The notes: generated by a model from the letters alone, not told the origin. A DNA stretch of 64,000 bases from Micromonospora halotolerans (GCF_032108445.1 NZ_CP134876.1:2232001-2296000); one strand, 5' to 3'; positions 32,935 to 41,293 are shown, numbered from the stretch's first letter. Numbers and translations are program-made.

Positions 32935-33687
32935 GTGAACGAGCAGGACTTCCTGGCCGCGTACGACCCTCGGGACTACCCGGCGGTCGCCGTCACCGTC
33001 GACGTGGTGGCGCTGACCGTCCGCGAGGGCGCGCTGCACGTGCTGCTGATCCGCCGGGCCGCCCCGCCCTACACGGGGCACTGGGCGCTGCCCGGCGGCT
33101 TCGTCCGCCCCGACGAGGACCTGGCCACCGGCGCCCGGCGCGAGCTGGCCGAGGAGACCGGGCTCGGCGGCGAGCGGCTGCGCCGCGTCCACCTGGAGCA
33201 GCTCGCCACCTACGGCGGGCCCGACCGGGACCCGCGGATGCGGGTGGTCTCGGTCGCCCACCTGGCCTTCGCCCCCGACCTGCCCGACCCGGTCGCCGAC
33301 ACCGACGCCGACGACGCCCTCTGGCTGCCGGTGACCGCGCTGACGAGCCGGCAGCTCGCCTTCGACCACGGCCGGATCATCGACGACGGGCTGGAGCGGG
33401 CCCGCTCCAAGCTGGAGTACACGCCACTGGCCACCCGCTTCCTCGAACCCGAGTTCACCATCACCGAGCTGCGGGCCGTCTACGAGACGGTCTGGGGGCA
33501 CCCGCTGCACGCCGGCAACTTCCACCGCAAGGTGCTGTCCGTGCCCGGCTTCGTGGAGAGCACCGGCGCCAGCACCGAGCGCGGCGGCGCGCGCGGCGGA
33601 CCCCGGGCCAAGCTCTACCGCGCCGGCGACGCCCGGCTCCTCCACCCGGCGCTCCTGCGCCCCGCCCGGGAGGAGACGGTGCGGTGA
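32935..33687 (+). CDS. Nudix domain plus winged-helix protein, NrtR-type regulator
   Basis: 250 residues. A complete Nudix box (GGFVRPDEDLATGARRELAEE followed by TGL) sits at about 55-78, and the C-terminal ~85 residues (EFTITELRAVYETVWGHPLH, then NFHRKVLSVPGFVES) form the winged helix of NrtR-like regulators. NrtR proteins sense ADP-ribose or related NAD metabolites and repress NAD genes (established). With an intact Nudix box it may also hydrolyse its ligand. It is the first gene of a four-gene operon and lies just behind a repeated palindromic site. The next gene starts in its stop (GTGA). Confidence 0.82.
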   Translation: MNEQDFLAAYDPRDYPAVAVTVDVVALTVREGALHVLLIRRAAPPYTGHWALPGGFVRPDEDLATGARRELAEETGLGGERLRRVHLEQLATYGGPDRDPRMRVVSVAHLAFAPDLPDPVADTDADDALWLPVTALTSRQLAFDHGRIIDDGLERARSKLEYTPLATRFLEPEFTITELRAVYETVWGHPLHAGNFHRKVLSVPGFVESTGASTERGGARGGPRAKLYRAGDARLLHPALLRPAREETVR

Positions 33688-34658
33688 GGACCGAGGAGGC
33701 CATCCGGCTGGTCGCCACCGCGCGCGGCGACGCCGACCTGTTCGGCACCGACGCGCCGGCCCGCCGCTACCGCGAGCTGGTCACGGCCCTGCACCCCGAC
33801 CGGCTCGGCGCCCTCGACCCGGGGGTACGCGCCGCCGCCACCGACGCGCTGATGACGGTGACCGCCCGCTGGCGGGGCGGCCGCGGCGCCCAACTCGGCG
33901 ACTACACGCTGCGCCGGATCGCGTACGTCGGCGACCTGGCCGACCTCTACGACGTCGGGCGGGACCGGCTGCTCAAGCTGCCCCGCGACCCGGCCGACGA
34001 CGACCTGATGGCCCGCGAGGCGCGCGCCCTGCGACGGATCGCCGAGCGGGGCGACCCGCGGCACCTGTCCTACGTGCCCCGGCTCGTCGACCACCTGCCC
34101 GTCCAGGACCCGGCGACCGGCGCGGAACGGCTGGTCAACGTGGTGGCCGCGGCACCCGGGCTGCGCAGCCTCGACGAGGTGCGCCGGGCGTACCCGGACG
34201 GGGTGGACCCGCGCGACGCGGCCTGGATGTGGCGGCGGCTGCTGGTCGCCCTCGGCCTGGCCCACCGGGCCGGGGTGGTGCACGGCGCGGTGCTCCCCCG
34301 GCACGTGCTGATCGAGCCGGACGCGCACGGCGTGGTCCTGGTCGACTGGTGCTTCGCGGTGGTCGGCGAGGGCGCCGTCCCGGCGCTGGTCCCCGGTTAC
34401 GAGGAGTGGTACCCGGCCGAGGTGACCGCGCGGCGGCCCGCCGGCCCGGGCACCGACCTGGCCATGGCCGCGCGCTGCATGACCTGGCTGATGGCCGACC
34501 GGGCCCCGCGCGAGCTGCGGGCCTTCGCGGCCGGCTGCCGGCGCCCGAAGCTGGCCGCCCGCCCCGACGACGCCTGGCGGCTGCTCGGCGAACTCGACGA
34601 GGTGCTGGAACGCCTCTTCGGCCCCCGCACCTTCCGACCCTTCACCCTCAATCCCTAG
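33684..34658 (+). CDS. J-domain-like plus pseudokinase fusion protein
   Basis: 324 residues. The first ~50 residues end in RRYRELVTALHPDRLG, which has the J-domain HPD triad at 37-39. A protein-kinase-like fold follows: a VAIK-like Lys98 (RLLKLPR), Glu112 and a catalytic-loop equivalent HGAVLPRHVLIEPDAHG, then VDWCFA in place of DFG. The HRD motif is replaced by HGA, so the catalytic Asp is missing and kinase activity is doubtful. It may act as a scaffold or ligand sensor that recruits Hsp70 or other proteins. The GTG overlaps the Nudix stop; the vWA gene follows after 10 nt. Confidence 0.7.
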   Translation: MRTEEAIRLVATARGDADLFGTDAPARRYRELVTALHPDRLGALDPGVRAAATDALMTVTARWRGGRGAQLGDYTLRRIAYVGDLADLYDVGRDRLLKLPRDPADDDLMAREARALRRIAERGDPRHLSYVPRLVDHLPVQDPATGAERLVNVVAAAPGLRSLDEVRRAYPDGVDPRDAAWMWRRLLVALGLAHRAGVVHGAVLPRHVLIEPDAHGVVLVDWCFAVVGEGAVPALVPGYEEWYPAEVTARRPAGPGTDLAMAARCMTWLMADRAPRELRAFAAGCRRPKLAARPDDAWRLLGELDEVLERLFGPRTFRPFTLNP

Positions 34659-34668
34659 GGAGGCTGCC

Positions 34669-35625
34669 ATGGGCAGCGGAATCTGGTCCACCGACGTGTA
34701 CGACGCCGCCGACCGCTACCGACGGGCCACCGGCGCGAGCGCCTTCTCCTACAGCGACAGCGGGGCGCGCACGGTGCACCCCGCGCTCGACCCGCGCGGC
34801 GCGGTCCGGGAGAGCCGCGACTCGGACGAGCACCCCCGGTCGACGCCCATCGCGGTGCTCTTCGACGTGACCGGCTCGATGGGGCACGTGCCCCGGGTGC
34901 TCCAGAGCAAGCTGCCGCAGCTGCTCGGCCTGCTGCTCCGCCAGGGGTACGCCCGCGACCCGCAAATCATGTTCGGTGCGATCGGCGACGCCACCTGCGA
35001 CCGGGTGCCGTTGCAGATCGGCCAGTTCGAGTCCGACAACCGGATGGACGACGACCTCGGCCGGATCGTGCTGGAGGGCGGCGGTGGCGGCCAGATGACC
35101 GAGTCCTACGAGCTGGCCCTGTACTTCATGGCCCGGCACACGGTCACCGACAGCTGGGCGAAGCGGGGCCGGCGCGGCTACCTGTTCATCATCGGCGACG
35201 AGCTGGCGTACCGCCGGGTGGACCGGCGGCAGGTGGCCCGGCTGATCGGCGACGACCTGCGCGAGGACGTGCCGCTGCGGCAGATCGTCGACGAGGTGAC
35301 CCGGCGCTGGGACACCTACTACCTGCTCCCGGCCGGCAGCGCGTACGCGGGCAGCCGCACGGTGCTCGACTTCTGGCGCGACCTGCTCGGGCAGCACGCC
35401 GTCGAGCTCGACGACCTCGACGCGGTCTGCGAGACCATCGCGCTCACCGTCGGCCTCGGCGAGCAGGCCGTCGACCTGGACGCCGGGCTGCGCGACCTGG
35501 ACCGGGCCGGGTCGACGGCCGGCCCGACCGTCTCCCGGGCGCTCGCCCGCCTCGGCGGTGACCGGCGCCCGGTGGCCACGCTGCCGTTCGCCCCGACCGA
35601 CGGCAGCGGGGTCACCCGGCTGTGA
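34669..35625 (+). CDS. von Willebrand factor A-like protein with MIDAS motif
   Basis: 318 residues, no signal peptide, ATG after GGGAGG. The MIDAS-type motif is AVLFDVTGSMG (Asp66-x-Thr68-x-Ser70), followed by the middle of a vWA fold (LLRQGYARDPQIMFGAIGD) and GGGGQMTESYELALYF, which could supply the Thr metal ligand. Later helices are specific to this family. vWA proteins in such operons usually act as metal-dependent adaptors within complexes. Its stop overlaps the start of the PurA-like gene (GTGA), so a stoichiometric partnership is likely. The function is not known to me. Confidence 0.72.
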   Translation: MGSGIWSTDVYDAADRYRRATGASAFSYSDSGARTVHPALDPRGAVRESRDSDEHPRSTPIAVLFDVTGSMGHVPRVLQSKLPQLLGLLLRQGYARDPQIMFGAIGDATCDRVPLQIGQFESDNRMDDDLGRIVLEGGGGGQMTESYELALYFMARHTVTDSWAKRGRRGYLFIIGDELAYRRVDRRQVARLIGDDLREDVPLRQIVDEVTRRWDTYYLLPAGSAYAGSRTVLDFWRDLLGQHAVELDDLDAVCETIALTVGLGEQAVDLDAGLRDLDRAGSTAGPTVSRALARLGGDRRPVATLPFAPTDGSGVTRL

Positions 35626-36872
35626 GGCACGTGATGGTGGTCGACCTCGGCTACGGCGACGCCGGCAAGGGCACCGTCGTCGACTGGCTCTGCGCGAGCC
35701 GGCCGGTGCACACGGTCGTCCGGTTCAACGGGGGCGCGCAGGCGGCGCACAACGTCGTGCTGCGCGACGGGCGGCACCACACGTTCGCGCAGTTCGGCTC
35801 CGGGACGTTCCACCCCGGCGTCGGTACGCACCTGTCGCGGCACGTGGTGGTGGACCCGCTGGCGCTGGCCGCCGAGGCCGACCACCTCACGGCGGTCGGG
35901 GTACCCGACGCGCTCGACCGGCTGACCGTGGACGGGGAGGCGCTGCTGGCCACCCCGTACCACCGGGCCGCCAACCGGGCGCGGGAGATCGCCCGGGGAG
36001 CCGACCGGCACGGCTCCTGCGGGCTGGGGGTGGGCGAGGCGGTCGCGTACGGCCTCGCCCACCCCGACGAGGCGCCCCGGGTGGCGGACTGCCGCCGCCC
36101 GGCGGTGCTGCGCCGGCGGCTCGCCGCGCTGCGGGACCGGCTCACCGCCGAACTCGGCCCGCTGGACGTACCGCCGGTCGAGGGCTGCCTGCCCGCGTAC
36201 GCCGGGTTCGCCGACCGGGTGGCGATCGTCGACCGGACGTGGCTGTCCGGGGCACTCCGGGCGGGGACCTGCGTCTTCGAGGGTGCGCAGGGGGTGCTGC
36301 TGGACGAGTGGCACGGCTTCCACCCGTACACCACGTGGAGCACCACCACCTTCGCCAACGCGGAGGCGCTGCTCGCCGACGCCGGACTGGCCGGGAGCGC
36401 CCAGCGGCTCGGCGTGCTGCGGGTGACCACCACGCGGCACGGCCCCGGGCCGCTGGTCACCGAGGATCCGGCGCTGCCGTTCGCCGACCCGCGCAACCCG
36501 ACGAATCCCTGGCAGGGCCGGTTCCGGTTCGGCCACTTCGACGCGGTCGCCCACCGCTACGCGCTGGAGGTGGCGGGCGGCGTCGACGGGCTGGCCCTCA
36601 CCCACCTCGACCTGGCCGGTCCGGGCCTGCGGATCTGCCGCCGCTACGACACCGCCGACCGCCTCGTGCCGGGTCCGGCCGGCGACCTGGACCGCCAGGC
36701 GGCGCTCACCGCCCGGCTGCTCCGGGCCCGCCCGGTCCTCGACGAGGCGCCCGCCGACTGGCCGGCGGCGGTGGCGGCCGAGCTGAACGCACCGGTGCTG
36801 CTCACCTCGCACGGGCCGACCGCCGAGGACAAGCTGCCCGCCCTCGCCGGAGCCGTTTCCGCACCCCGCTGA
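35622..36872 (+). CDS. Divergent adenylosuccinate synthetase paralogue
   Basis: 416 residues; the canonical PurA of this genome is encoded at 48451-49740. The GTP loop is kept as LGYGDAGKGTVVDW, with Asp13 and Lys16 at the E. coli positions, but the usual GDEGKGK Glu is Ala. The IMP-site NNAGHT is AQAAHN, with the catalytic His kept. The aspartate-binding TTTGR loop is replaced by a different segment, PWQGRFRFGHFD, before AVAHRYA. The enzyme probably ligates some amino group donor to a purine-like nucleotide, but not necessarily aspartate to IMP. Fourth gene of the operon. Confidence 0.78.
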   Translation: MRHVMVVDLGYGDAGKGTVVDWLCASRPVHTVVRFNGGAQAAHNVVLRDGRHHTFAQFGSGTFHPGVGTHLSRHVVVDPLALAAEADHLTAVGVPDALDRLTVDGEALLATPYHRAANRAREIARGADRHGSCGLGVGEAVAYGLAHPDEAPRVADCRRPAVLRRRLAALRDRLTAELGPLDVPPVEGCLPAYAGFADRVAIVDRTWLSGALRAGTCVFEGAQGVLLDEWHGFHPYTTWSTTTFANAEALLADAGLAGSAQRLGVLRVTTTRHGPGPLVTEDPALPFADPRNPTNPWQGRFRFGHFDAVAHRYALEVAGGVDGLALTHLDLAGPGLRICRRYDTADRLVPGPAGDLDRQAALTARLLRARPVLDEAPADWPAAVAAELNAPVLLTSHGPTAEDKLPALAGAVSAPR

Positions 36873-36896
36873 CACCCCACCCCCGAGCATGGGTGC

Positions 36897-37514
36897 ATGG
36901 GGGACGTGCTCGACCTGCTGCACCAGACGGTGGCCTCGCCGTGGGCGTACCTGGTGATCATCGTGGTCACCGCGGTCGACGCGTTCTTCCCGGCGGTGCC
37001 GGGCGAGACCGTGGCGATCACCGCCGGGGTCTTCGCAGCCGGCGGGGAGCCGAACGTGGTCGGCGTCATCGTGGCCGCCGCCTTCGGCGCGCTGCTCGGC
37101 GACAACATCTCCTACGCCATCGGGCGCGGCGGGGGCGCGCGCCGGCTGGCCCGGCTGCCCGTCGACAGCCGGCGCCGGGCGAGCTCCGAGTGGGCCCGCC
37201 GGGCGGTCGACCGGCGCGGCGGCGTCATCCTGACCACCTCCCGGTACGTCCCGGGCGGCCGGACCGCGGTCACCCTGACCATGGGCGCGGTCCGCTACCC
37301 GTTCCGTTCCTTCCTCATGTACGACGCGCTGGCCTGCGGCACCTGGGGCACCTACTGCGGCCTGCTCGGCTACTTCGGCGGGCTGGCCTTCGCGCACAAT
37401 CCGGTCCAGGGCCTGCTCGCCGGGGTCGGCATCTCGGTGGCGGTCACCGGCCTGTTCGAGCTCGCCCGCTGGGCCCGCCGCCGCGCCCGCGCCCGGGCCA
37501 CCGCGCGCCACTGA
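36897..37514 (+). CDS. DedA family membrane protein (copy A)
   Basis: 205 residues with several membrane helices and the DedA/SNARE-associated signature (FFPAVPGETVAITAGVFA; RYVPGGRTAVTLTMGAVRYP). The conserved Arg of RYVPGGRT and the Glu of PGE are kept. DedA proteins are proton-driven lipid carriers or flippases. It is very similar to the protein at 39482, including the start VLDLLHQT and SPW; the two flank a two-component system. It begins 24 nt after the PurA-like gene, so it may belong to the same transcript. Confidence 0.85.
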   Translation: MGDVLDLLHQTVASPWAYLVIIVVTAVDAFFPAVPGETVAITAGVFAAGGEPNVVGVIVAAAFGALLGDNISYAIGRGGGARRLARLPVDSRRRASSEWARRAVDRRGGVILTTSRYVPGGRTAVTLTMGAVRYPFRSFLMYDALACGTWGTYCGLLGYFGGLAFAHNPVQGLLAGVGISVAVTGLFELARWARRRARARATARH

Positions 37515-37522
37515 CCAGGCCC

Positions 37523-38170
37523 CTAATCCTCCAGCAGGTCGGCGTCGTGGACCAGGATGGCGAGCTGGACCCGGTTGGCCACGTCGAGCTTGGCCAGCGC
37601 GCGGCTGACGTGGGTCTTCACGGTGGCCTCGCTCGTGCCGAGCCGACGGGCCACGTCGGCGTTCGCGTCGCCGCGGGCCACCTCCCGGACGATCGCCGCC
37701 TCCCGGTCGGTGAGCCGGGCCAGCCGCTGCCGGGCGGCCTCCCGCCGGGCCGGGCCGCGCTCGGCGAACGAGCTGATCAGCCGCCGGGTCACCGTCGGGG
37801 CGAGCATGGCGTTGCCGGCCGCGACGGTCCGCACGGCGGCCGCGAGTTCCCGGGGCGGGGTGTCCTTGAGCAGGAAACCGACCGCGCCGGCGCGCAGCGC
37901 GCCGTGCACGTACTCGTCCCGGTCGAAGGTCGTGAGCATGACGACCTTCGGGCCGGCGGCGACGATCCGCGGCGCGGCGGTCAGCCCGTCGGTGCCGGGC
38001 ATCCGCACGTCGAGCAGCACCACGTCGGGCCGCAGCCGCACGGCGGCGGCGAACGCCTCGGCCCCGTCGGCCGCCTCGCCCACCACCGCGATGTCGGGTG
38101 CGGCCTCCAGGATCAGCCGCAGGCCGGCGCGGACCAGCTGCTCGTCGTCGGCGATCACGGTGCGGATCAT
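37523..38170 (-). CDS. NarL/LuxR-family response regulator
   Basis: 215 residues. The receiver domain has the phospho-acceptor Asp in VVLLDVRMPGTDGL and the Lys in GFLLKDTPP. The C-terminal helix-turn-helix is LTDREAAIVREVARGDANAD through SEATVKTHVSRALAKL. It overlaps the kinase gene by 4 nt (ATGA) and would be its partner. The targets are unknown; the two DedA genes on either side are candidates by position only. Confidence 0.9.
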   Translation of the reverse strand: MIRTVIADDEQLVRAGLRLILEAAPDIAVVGEAADGAEAFAAAVRLRPDVVLLDVRMPGTDGLTAAPRIVAAGPKVVMLTTFDRDEYVHGALRAGAVGFLLKDTPPRELAAAVRTVAAGNAMLAPTVTRRLISSFAERGPARREAARQRLARLTDREAAIVREVARGDANADVARRLGTSEATVKTHVSRALAKLDVANRVQLAILVHDADLLED

Positions 38171-39321
38171 GTGAGGTCCGCCATCGGCACCAGCGCCCGC
38201 AGCAGGAAACCGCCGTCGTCGGTCGGGCCGGCCGACAGCCGCCCGCCGGCCAGCTCGACCCGCTCGCGCAGCCCCACCAGGCCGAGCCCCGCGCCGGGCA
38301 GGGCGGCGCCGGGCCGGGCGGACGGCCCGTTGCGGACGACGGCCTCGATCCCGTCGGGCAGGTGCCGCAGGCGGACGGTGACCGCCGCGGCCGGGGCGTG
38401 CTTGCGGACGTTGGTCAGCCCCTCCTGGACAACCCGGTGCACGGTCCGGGCCACCCCGCCGGGCACCGGCCCGGGCGTCCCCTCGTCCCGCCGGTCCACC
38501 CGCAGGCCCGCCGCCCGCGACTCCCGGATCAGCTCGTCGACCGCGTCCAGGCCGGTCGGGGGGAGCGGCGTGCCGTCGCCGGCCCGCTGGCGCAGCACGC
38601 CCAGCACCTCGCGCAGGTCGGTGAGGGCCGCCCGGCCGGTGGAGCGGATCAGGGCGGCCGCCTCGACGGTGGCCGGCTCGGCGGCGGTCACCTCCAGCGC
38701 CCCGGCGTGCACCACCATGAGCGAGACCCGGTGCGCCACCACGTCGTGCATCTCCCGGGCGATCCGGGCCCGCTCCTCGGCGCGCACCCGGTCGGCGTGC
38801 GCCTCCTGCTCGCGTTCCACGCGTTCGGCGCGGTCCCGCAGGGCGGCCAGCGTGTCCCGCCGGGCGCCGATCCACAGGCCGGCGACCAGCGGGAAGACCA
38901 CCACCCAGACGAAGAGCGCCGCGGCGTTGGCCCCGGTGGCGGTGGTCAGCCGGCGCTCCCCGCCGACCGCGACGCCGACAGCCACCCCGAGCAGGGCGAC
39001 GACTCCCGCACCGAGCAGGTACGCGGCGAGGCGCCGACCGCGCAGCGCGACCCCCGCCCGCCAGGAGGCCAGGACGGCGGCCGGCGCGGCGGCCAGGACG
39101 AGCCAGCCGACGGCCGCCGCGGCGACCAGCGGCCAGCGGCGGGCCGCGACGGCTGCGGCGCCCGAGGCCAGCGCCACGACCAGCACCAGCAGGCGGGGCA
39201 GCGGCGAGCGGACGCCCAGGGCGCCGGTGGCCGACGCCCAGGTGCTGGCGGCCACCAGCGCGGCGAGCAGGAGCGGCGTGTGCCGCTCGGCCCGCCGCAG
39301 CAGGGCGGCGCGGGTGGTCAC
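38167..39321 (-). CDS. Sensor histidine kinase (HisKA_3 type)
   Basis: 384 residues. The N-terminal half has several membrane helices without a large extracytoplasmic loop. The phospho-acceptor region is ARIAREMHDVVAHRVSLMVV, and the ATPase region has NVRKHAP and GAGLGLVGLRERVEL. It is typical of NarL-system kinases that sense the membrane or an intramembrane signal. Its start at 39321 is 160 nt from the divergent DedA gene. Confidence 0.88.
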   Translation of the reverse strand: MTTRAALLRRAERHTPLLLAALVAASTWASATGALGVRSPLPRLLVLVVALASGAAAVAARRWPLVAAAAVGWLVLAAAPAAVLASWRAGVALRGRRLAAYLLGAGVVALLGVAVGVAVGGERRLTTATGANAAALFVWVVVFPLVAGLWIGARRDTLAALRDRAERVEREQEAHADRVRAEERARIAREMHDVVAHRVSLMVVHAGALEVTAAEPATVEAAALIRSTGRAALTDLREVLGVLRQRAGDGTPLPPTGLDAVDELIRESRAAGLRVDRRDEGTPGPVPGGVARTVHRVVQEGLTNVRKHAPAAAVTVRLRHLPDGIEAVVRNGPSARPGAALPGAGLGLVGLRERVELAGGRLSAGPTDDGGFLLRALVPMADLT

Positions 39322-39481
39322 CCGGCGAGCCTAGGCCCGGCGGGCGCGCGACGGGGCGTACCTCCGGGAGGGTTGGGGGCCGACCCCGACGGCCCGTCGG
39401 GGTACGACGCGACGAAAGTAGCCGTCGCCGGGCGACCGACGGCAGATGGCCGGGACGGCCGGCGCGACCAGCATCGGGGCC

Positions 39482-40150
39482 ATGGATTCCGTGCTCGACC
39501 TGCTCCACCAGACCATGTCCTCGCCCTGGGTCTACCTGGCGCTGTTCGCCGTCGCGGTGGTCGACGGCTTCTTCCCGGTGGTGCCGAGCGAGACCGCCGT
39601 GATCACGGCCGGGGTGTTCGCCGTGACCGGCCAGCCCGACCTGCCGCTGGTGGTCGTGGTGGCCGCGCTCGGCGCGCTGATCGGCGACCACGTGTCGTAC
39701 GCGATCGGCCGTCACGGCGGCGGCCGGCTGCTGGCCCGGCTCCCGGCGGCCGTTCCCGCTCCTCAGGTGGCGGGCCGGAGCGGTCGTGGCGGCCGGCGGC
39801 GGGCCGCGCTGGAGCGGGCCCGGCGGGGCATCACGGCGCGTGGCGGACTGATCCTCATCGTGGCGCGGTACGTCCCGGGTGGACGGACGGCGGTCACCCT
39901 CACCATGGGTGCGGTCCGGTTTCCCCGGCGGCGGTTCCTGCTCTTCGACGCGCTGGCCGCCGTGTCCTGGGCGATCTACTCGGCGCTGGTCGGCTACCTG
40001 GGTGGGCTCGCCTTCGAGCGGGACCCGGTCCGCGGGCTGCTGCTCGGGCTGGGGTTGGCGCTGACCCTGACCGCCGTCGTGGAGACGGTGCGCTGGGCGC
40101 GCGGCCGGCGGGTGCGGGCCCGGGTCAGCCGGCCGGCGGGTGCCAGGTGA
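39482..40150 (+). CDS. DedA family membrane protein (copy B)
   Basis: 222 residues with the same core as copy A (FFPVVPSETAVITAGVFA; RYVPGGRTAVTLTMGAVRFP), plus an insertion of about 17 basic residues (RSGRGGRRRAAL) after LARLP. The PGE of copy A is PSE here. It is a lipid-carrier-type membrane protein. The last 26 nt overlap the end of the convergent TetR gene. A longer frame from 39446 is possible, but ATG 39482 matches copy A. Confidence 0.84.
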   Translation: MDSVLDLLHQTMSSPWVYLALFAVAVVDGFFPVVPSETAVITAGVFAVTGQPDLPLVVVVAALGALIGDHVSYAIGRHGGGRLLARLPAAVPAPQVAGRSGRGGRRRAALERARRGITARGGLILIVARYVPGGRTAVTLTMGAVRFPRRRFLLFDALAAVSWAIYSALVGYLGGLAFERDPVRGLLLGLGLALTLTAVVETVRWARGRRVRARVSRPAGAR

Positions 40151-40775
40151 CGCCGCGCAGCAGCTGGTCGGCGCCGAGCCAGGCCACGTTCATCATGCGG
40201 GTGGCGGTCTTCTCCGGGTCCGCCTCCGGGTGGTCGGCCAGCCAGTCGGCCAGCGACTCGGTCGCGCCCACCAGGGCGTACGCGACGACCTCCAGGTCGG
40301 TGGCGCCGACCTCGCGGCCCTTGGCGCGCAGCGCGTGGTCGAGCATCCCGGCGACCACCTCGACCAGCCGGCCGCGCATGGTGGCCAGCTCGGCGGCGAA
40401 CGGCTGCTCACCGCGGGCCTGCCGGTAGAGCACCGCCCAGCCGTCCCGGTGCGCGCCGACGAAGCCGAAGAAGGCGCGCAGCCCGCGCCAGAGCCGCTCG
40501 TCGGCGGGCAGGTCGGGGGCGGCCGCCCCGGCGATGGCCTCCATCATCCGGGTGCCCTCCCGGTGCAGGCAGGCGACGAAGAGCTCCTCCTTCGTGCCCA
40601 GGTACGCGTAGACCATCGGCTTGGAGATGCCGGCGTCGTCGGCGATCTCGTCCATGCTGGCCGCGTGGAAGCCCCGGCGGGAGAAGACCTTGACCGCCGC
40701 GTCGAGCATCTGCTGCTCGCGCACGGCGCGGGGTAGGCGCTTGAAGGTCGGCGTGCTGGACACTCTTGCGAGCAT
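40125..40775 (-). CDS. TetR family regulator of fatty-acid genes
   Basis: 216 residues. The N-terminal HTH is AAVKVFSRRGFHAASMDEIA followed by DDAGISKPMVYAYLGTKEELF; the C-terminal ligand-binding half is as in mycobacterial fatty-acid TetR repressors. The ATG at 40775 directly touches a palindrome that is also found before fabG4, so it likely represses itself, the SCP2/acyl-CoA dehydrogenase pair and the FabG4/MaoC genes, with an acyl-CoA as possible inducer. A GTG at 40763 is another possible start. Confidence 0.85.
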   Translation of the reverse strand: MLARVSSTPTFKRLPRAVREQQMLDAAVKVFSRRGFHAASMDEIADDAGISKPMVYAYLGTKEELFVACLHREGTRMMEAIAGAAAPDLPADERLWRGLRAFFGFVGAHRDGWAVLYRQARGEQPFAAELATMRGRLVEVVAGMLDHALRAKGREVGATDLEVVAYALVGATESLADWLADHPEADPEKTATRMMNVAWLGADQLLRGVTWHPPAG

Positions 40776-40776
40776 A

Positions 40777-40794
40777 CCTACTCGTGCGTAGGGT
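40777..40794. promoter_or_regulatory. Palindromic operator between TetR and SCP2 genes
   Basis: CCTACTCGTGCGTAGG (40777-40792), with 13 of 16 positions equal to the site at 30319-30334. It overlaps TAGGGT (40789-40794), a -10-like element for the rightward SCP2 gene. Nearby GTTAC-n6-GTAAC is a second small inverted repeat. Confidence 0.6.
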
Positions 40795-40840
40795 TACGCC
40801 TGAGTAACCAAAGTCGGCTCGCCCGAGAGGTGCATCCCCC

Positions 40841-41293
40841 ATGAGTGACTTCGACCCGGCCAACTTCGCGAACGTCGGCCCGAAGGAGTTCGCGCAGCTG
40901 GTCAAGTCCACCCCCGACGACAAGCTCGCCGAGATCATGTCCGGCGACCTGCGCGGCAAGATCCTCAGCGAGGTCTTCAACCGGATGCCGACGCTGTTCC
41001 GGGCCGACCGGGCCGGCTCCACCAACGCGGTCATCCACTGGAACATCACCGGTCGCCCCGACGGTGGCACCGACACCTACGAGATCGTCATCGAGAACGG
41101 CACCTGCACCGCCTCGGAGACCCCGACCCGGGACCCGAAGCTCACCCTCACCATGGGCCCGGTCGAGTTCCTGAAGATCGTCTCCGGTGGTGGCAACCCG
41201 GTCATGATGTTCATGACCGGCAAGCTGAAGGCCAAGGGCGACCTGGGCCTCGCCGCCAACATCGCCAACCTGTTCGACATCCCCAAGGCCTGA
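40841..41293 (+). CDS. SCP2 sterol-binding domain protein
   Basis: 150 residues after a GAGAGG site. The body (RADRAGSTNAVIHWNITG; PKLTLTMGPVEFLKIVSG; NPVMMFMTGKLKAKGDLGLA) is a complete SCP2 domain, a hydrophobic pocket that carries fatty acyl chains or sterols. The acyl-CoA dehydrogenase gene begins just after its stop codon (ATG at 41295), so it may present substrate to that enzyme. Confidence 0.88.
   Translation: MSDFDPANFANVGPKEFAQLVKSTPDDKLAEIMSGDLRGKILSEVFNRMPTLFRADRAGSTNAVIHWNITGRPDGGTDTYEIVIENGTCTASETPTRDPKLTLTMGPVEFLKIVSGGGNPVMMFMTGKLKAKGDLGLAANIANLFDIPKA

Noticed and set aside
35558..39334. 1258-codon open frame on the plus strand
   Set aside because: It runs over four convincing genes in other frames or on the other strand and has a low-complexity Arg/Pro product; it is a GC-bias artefact.
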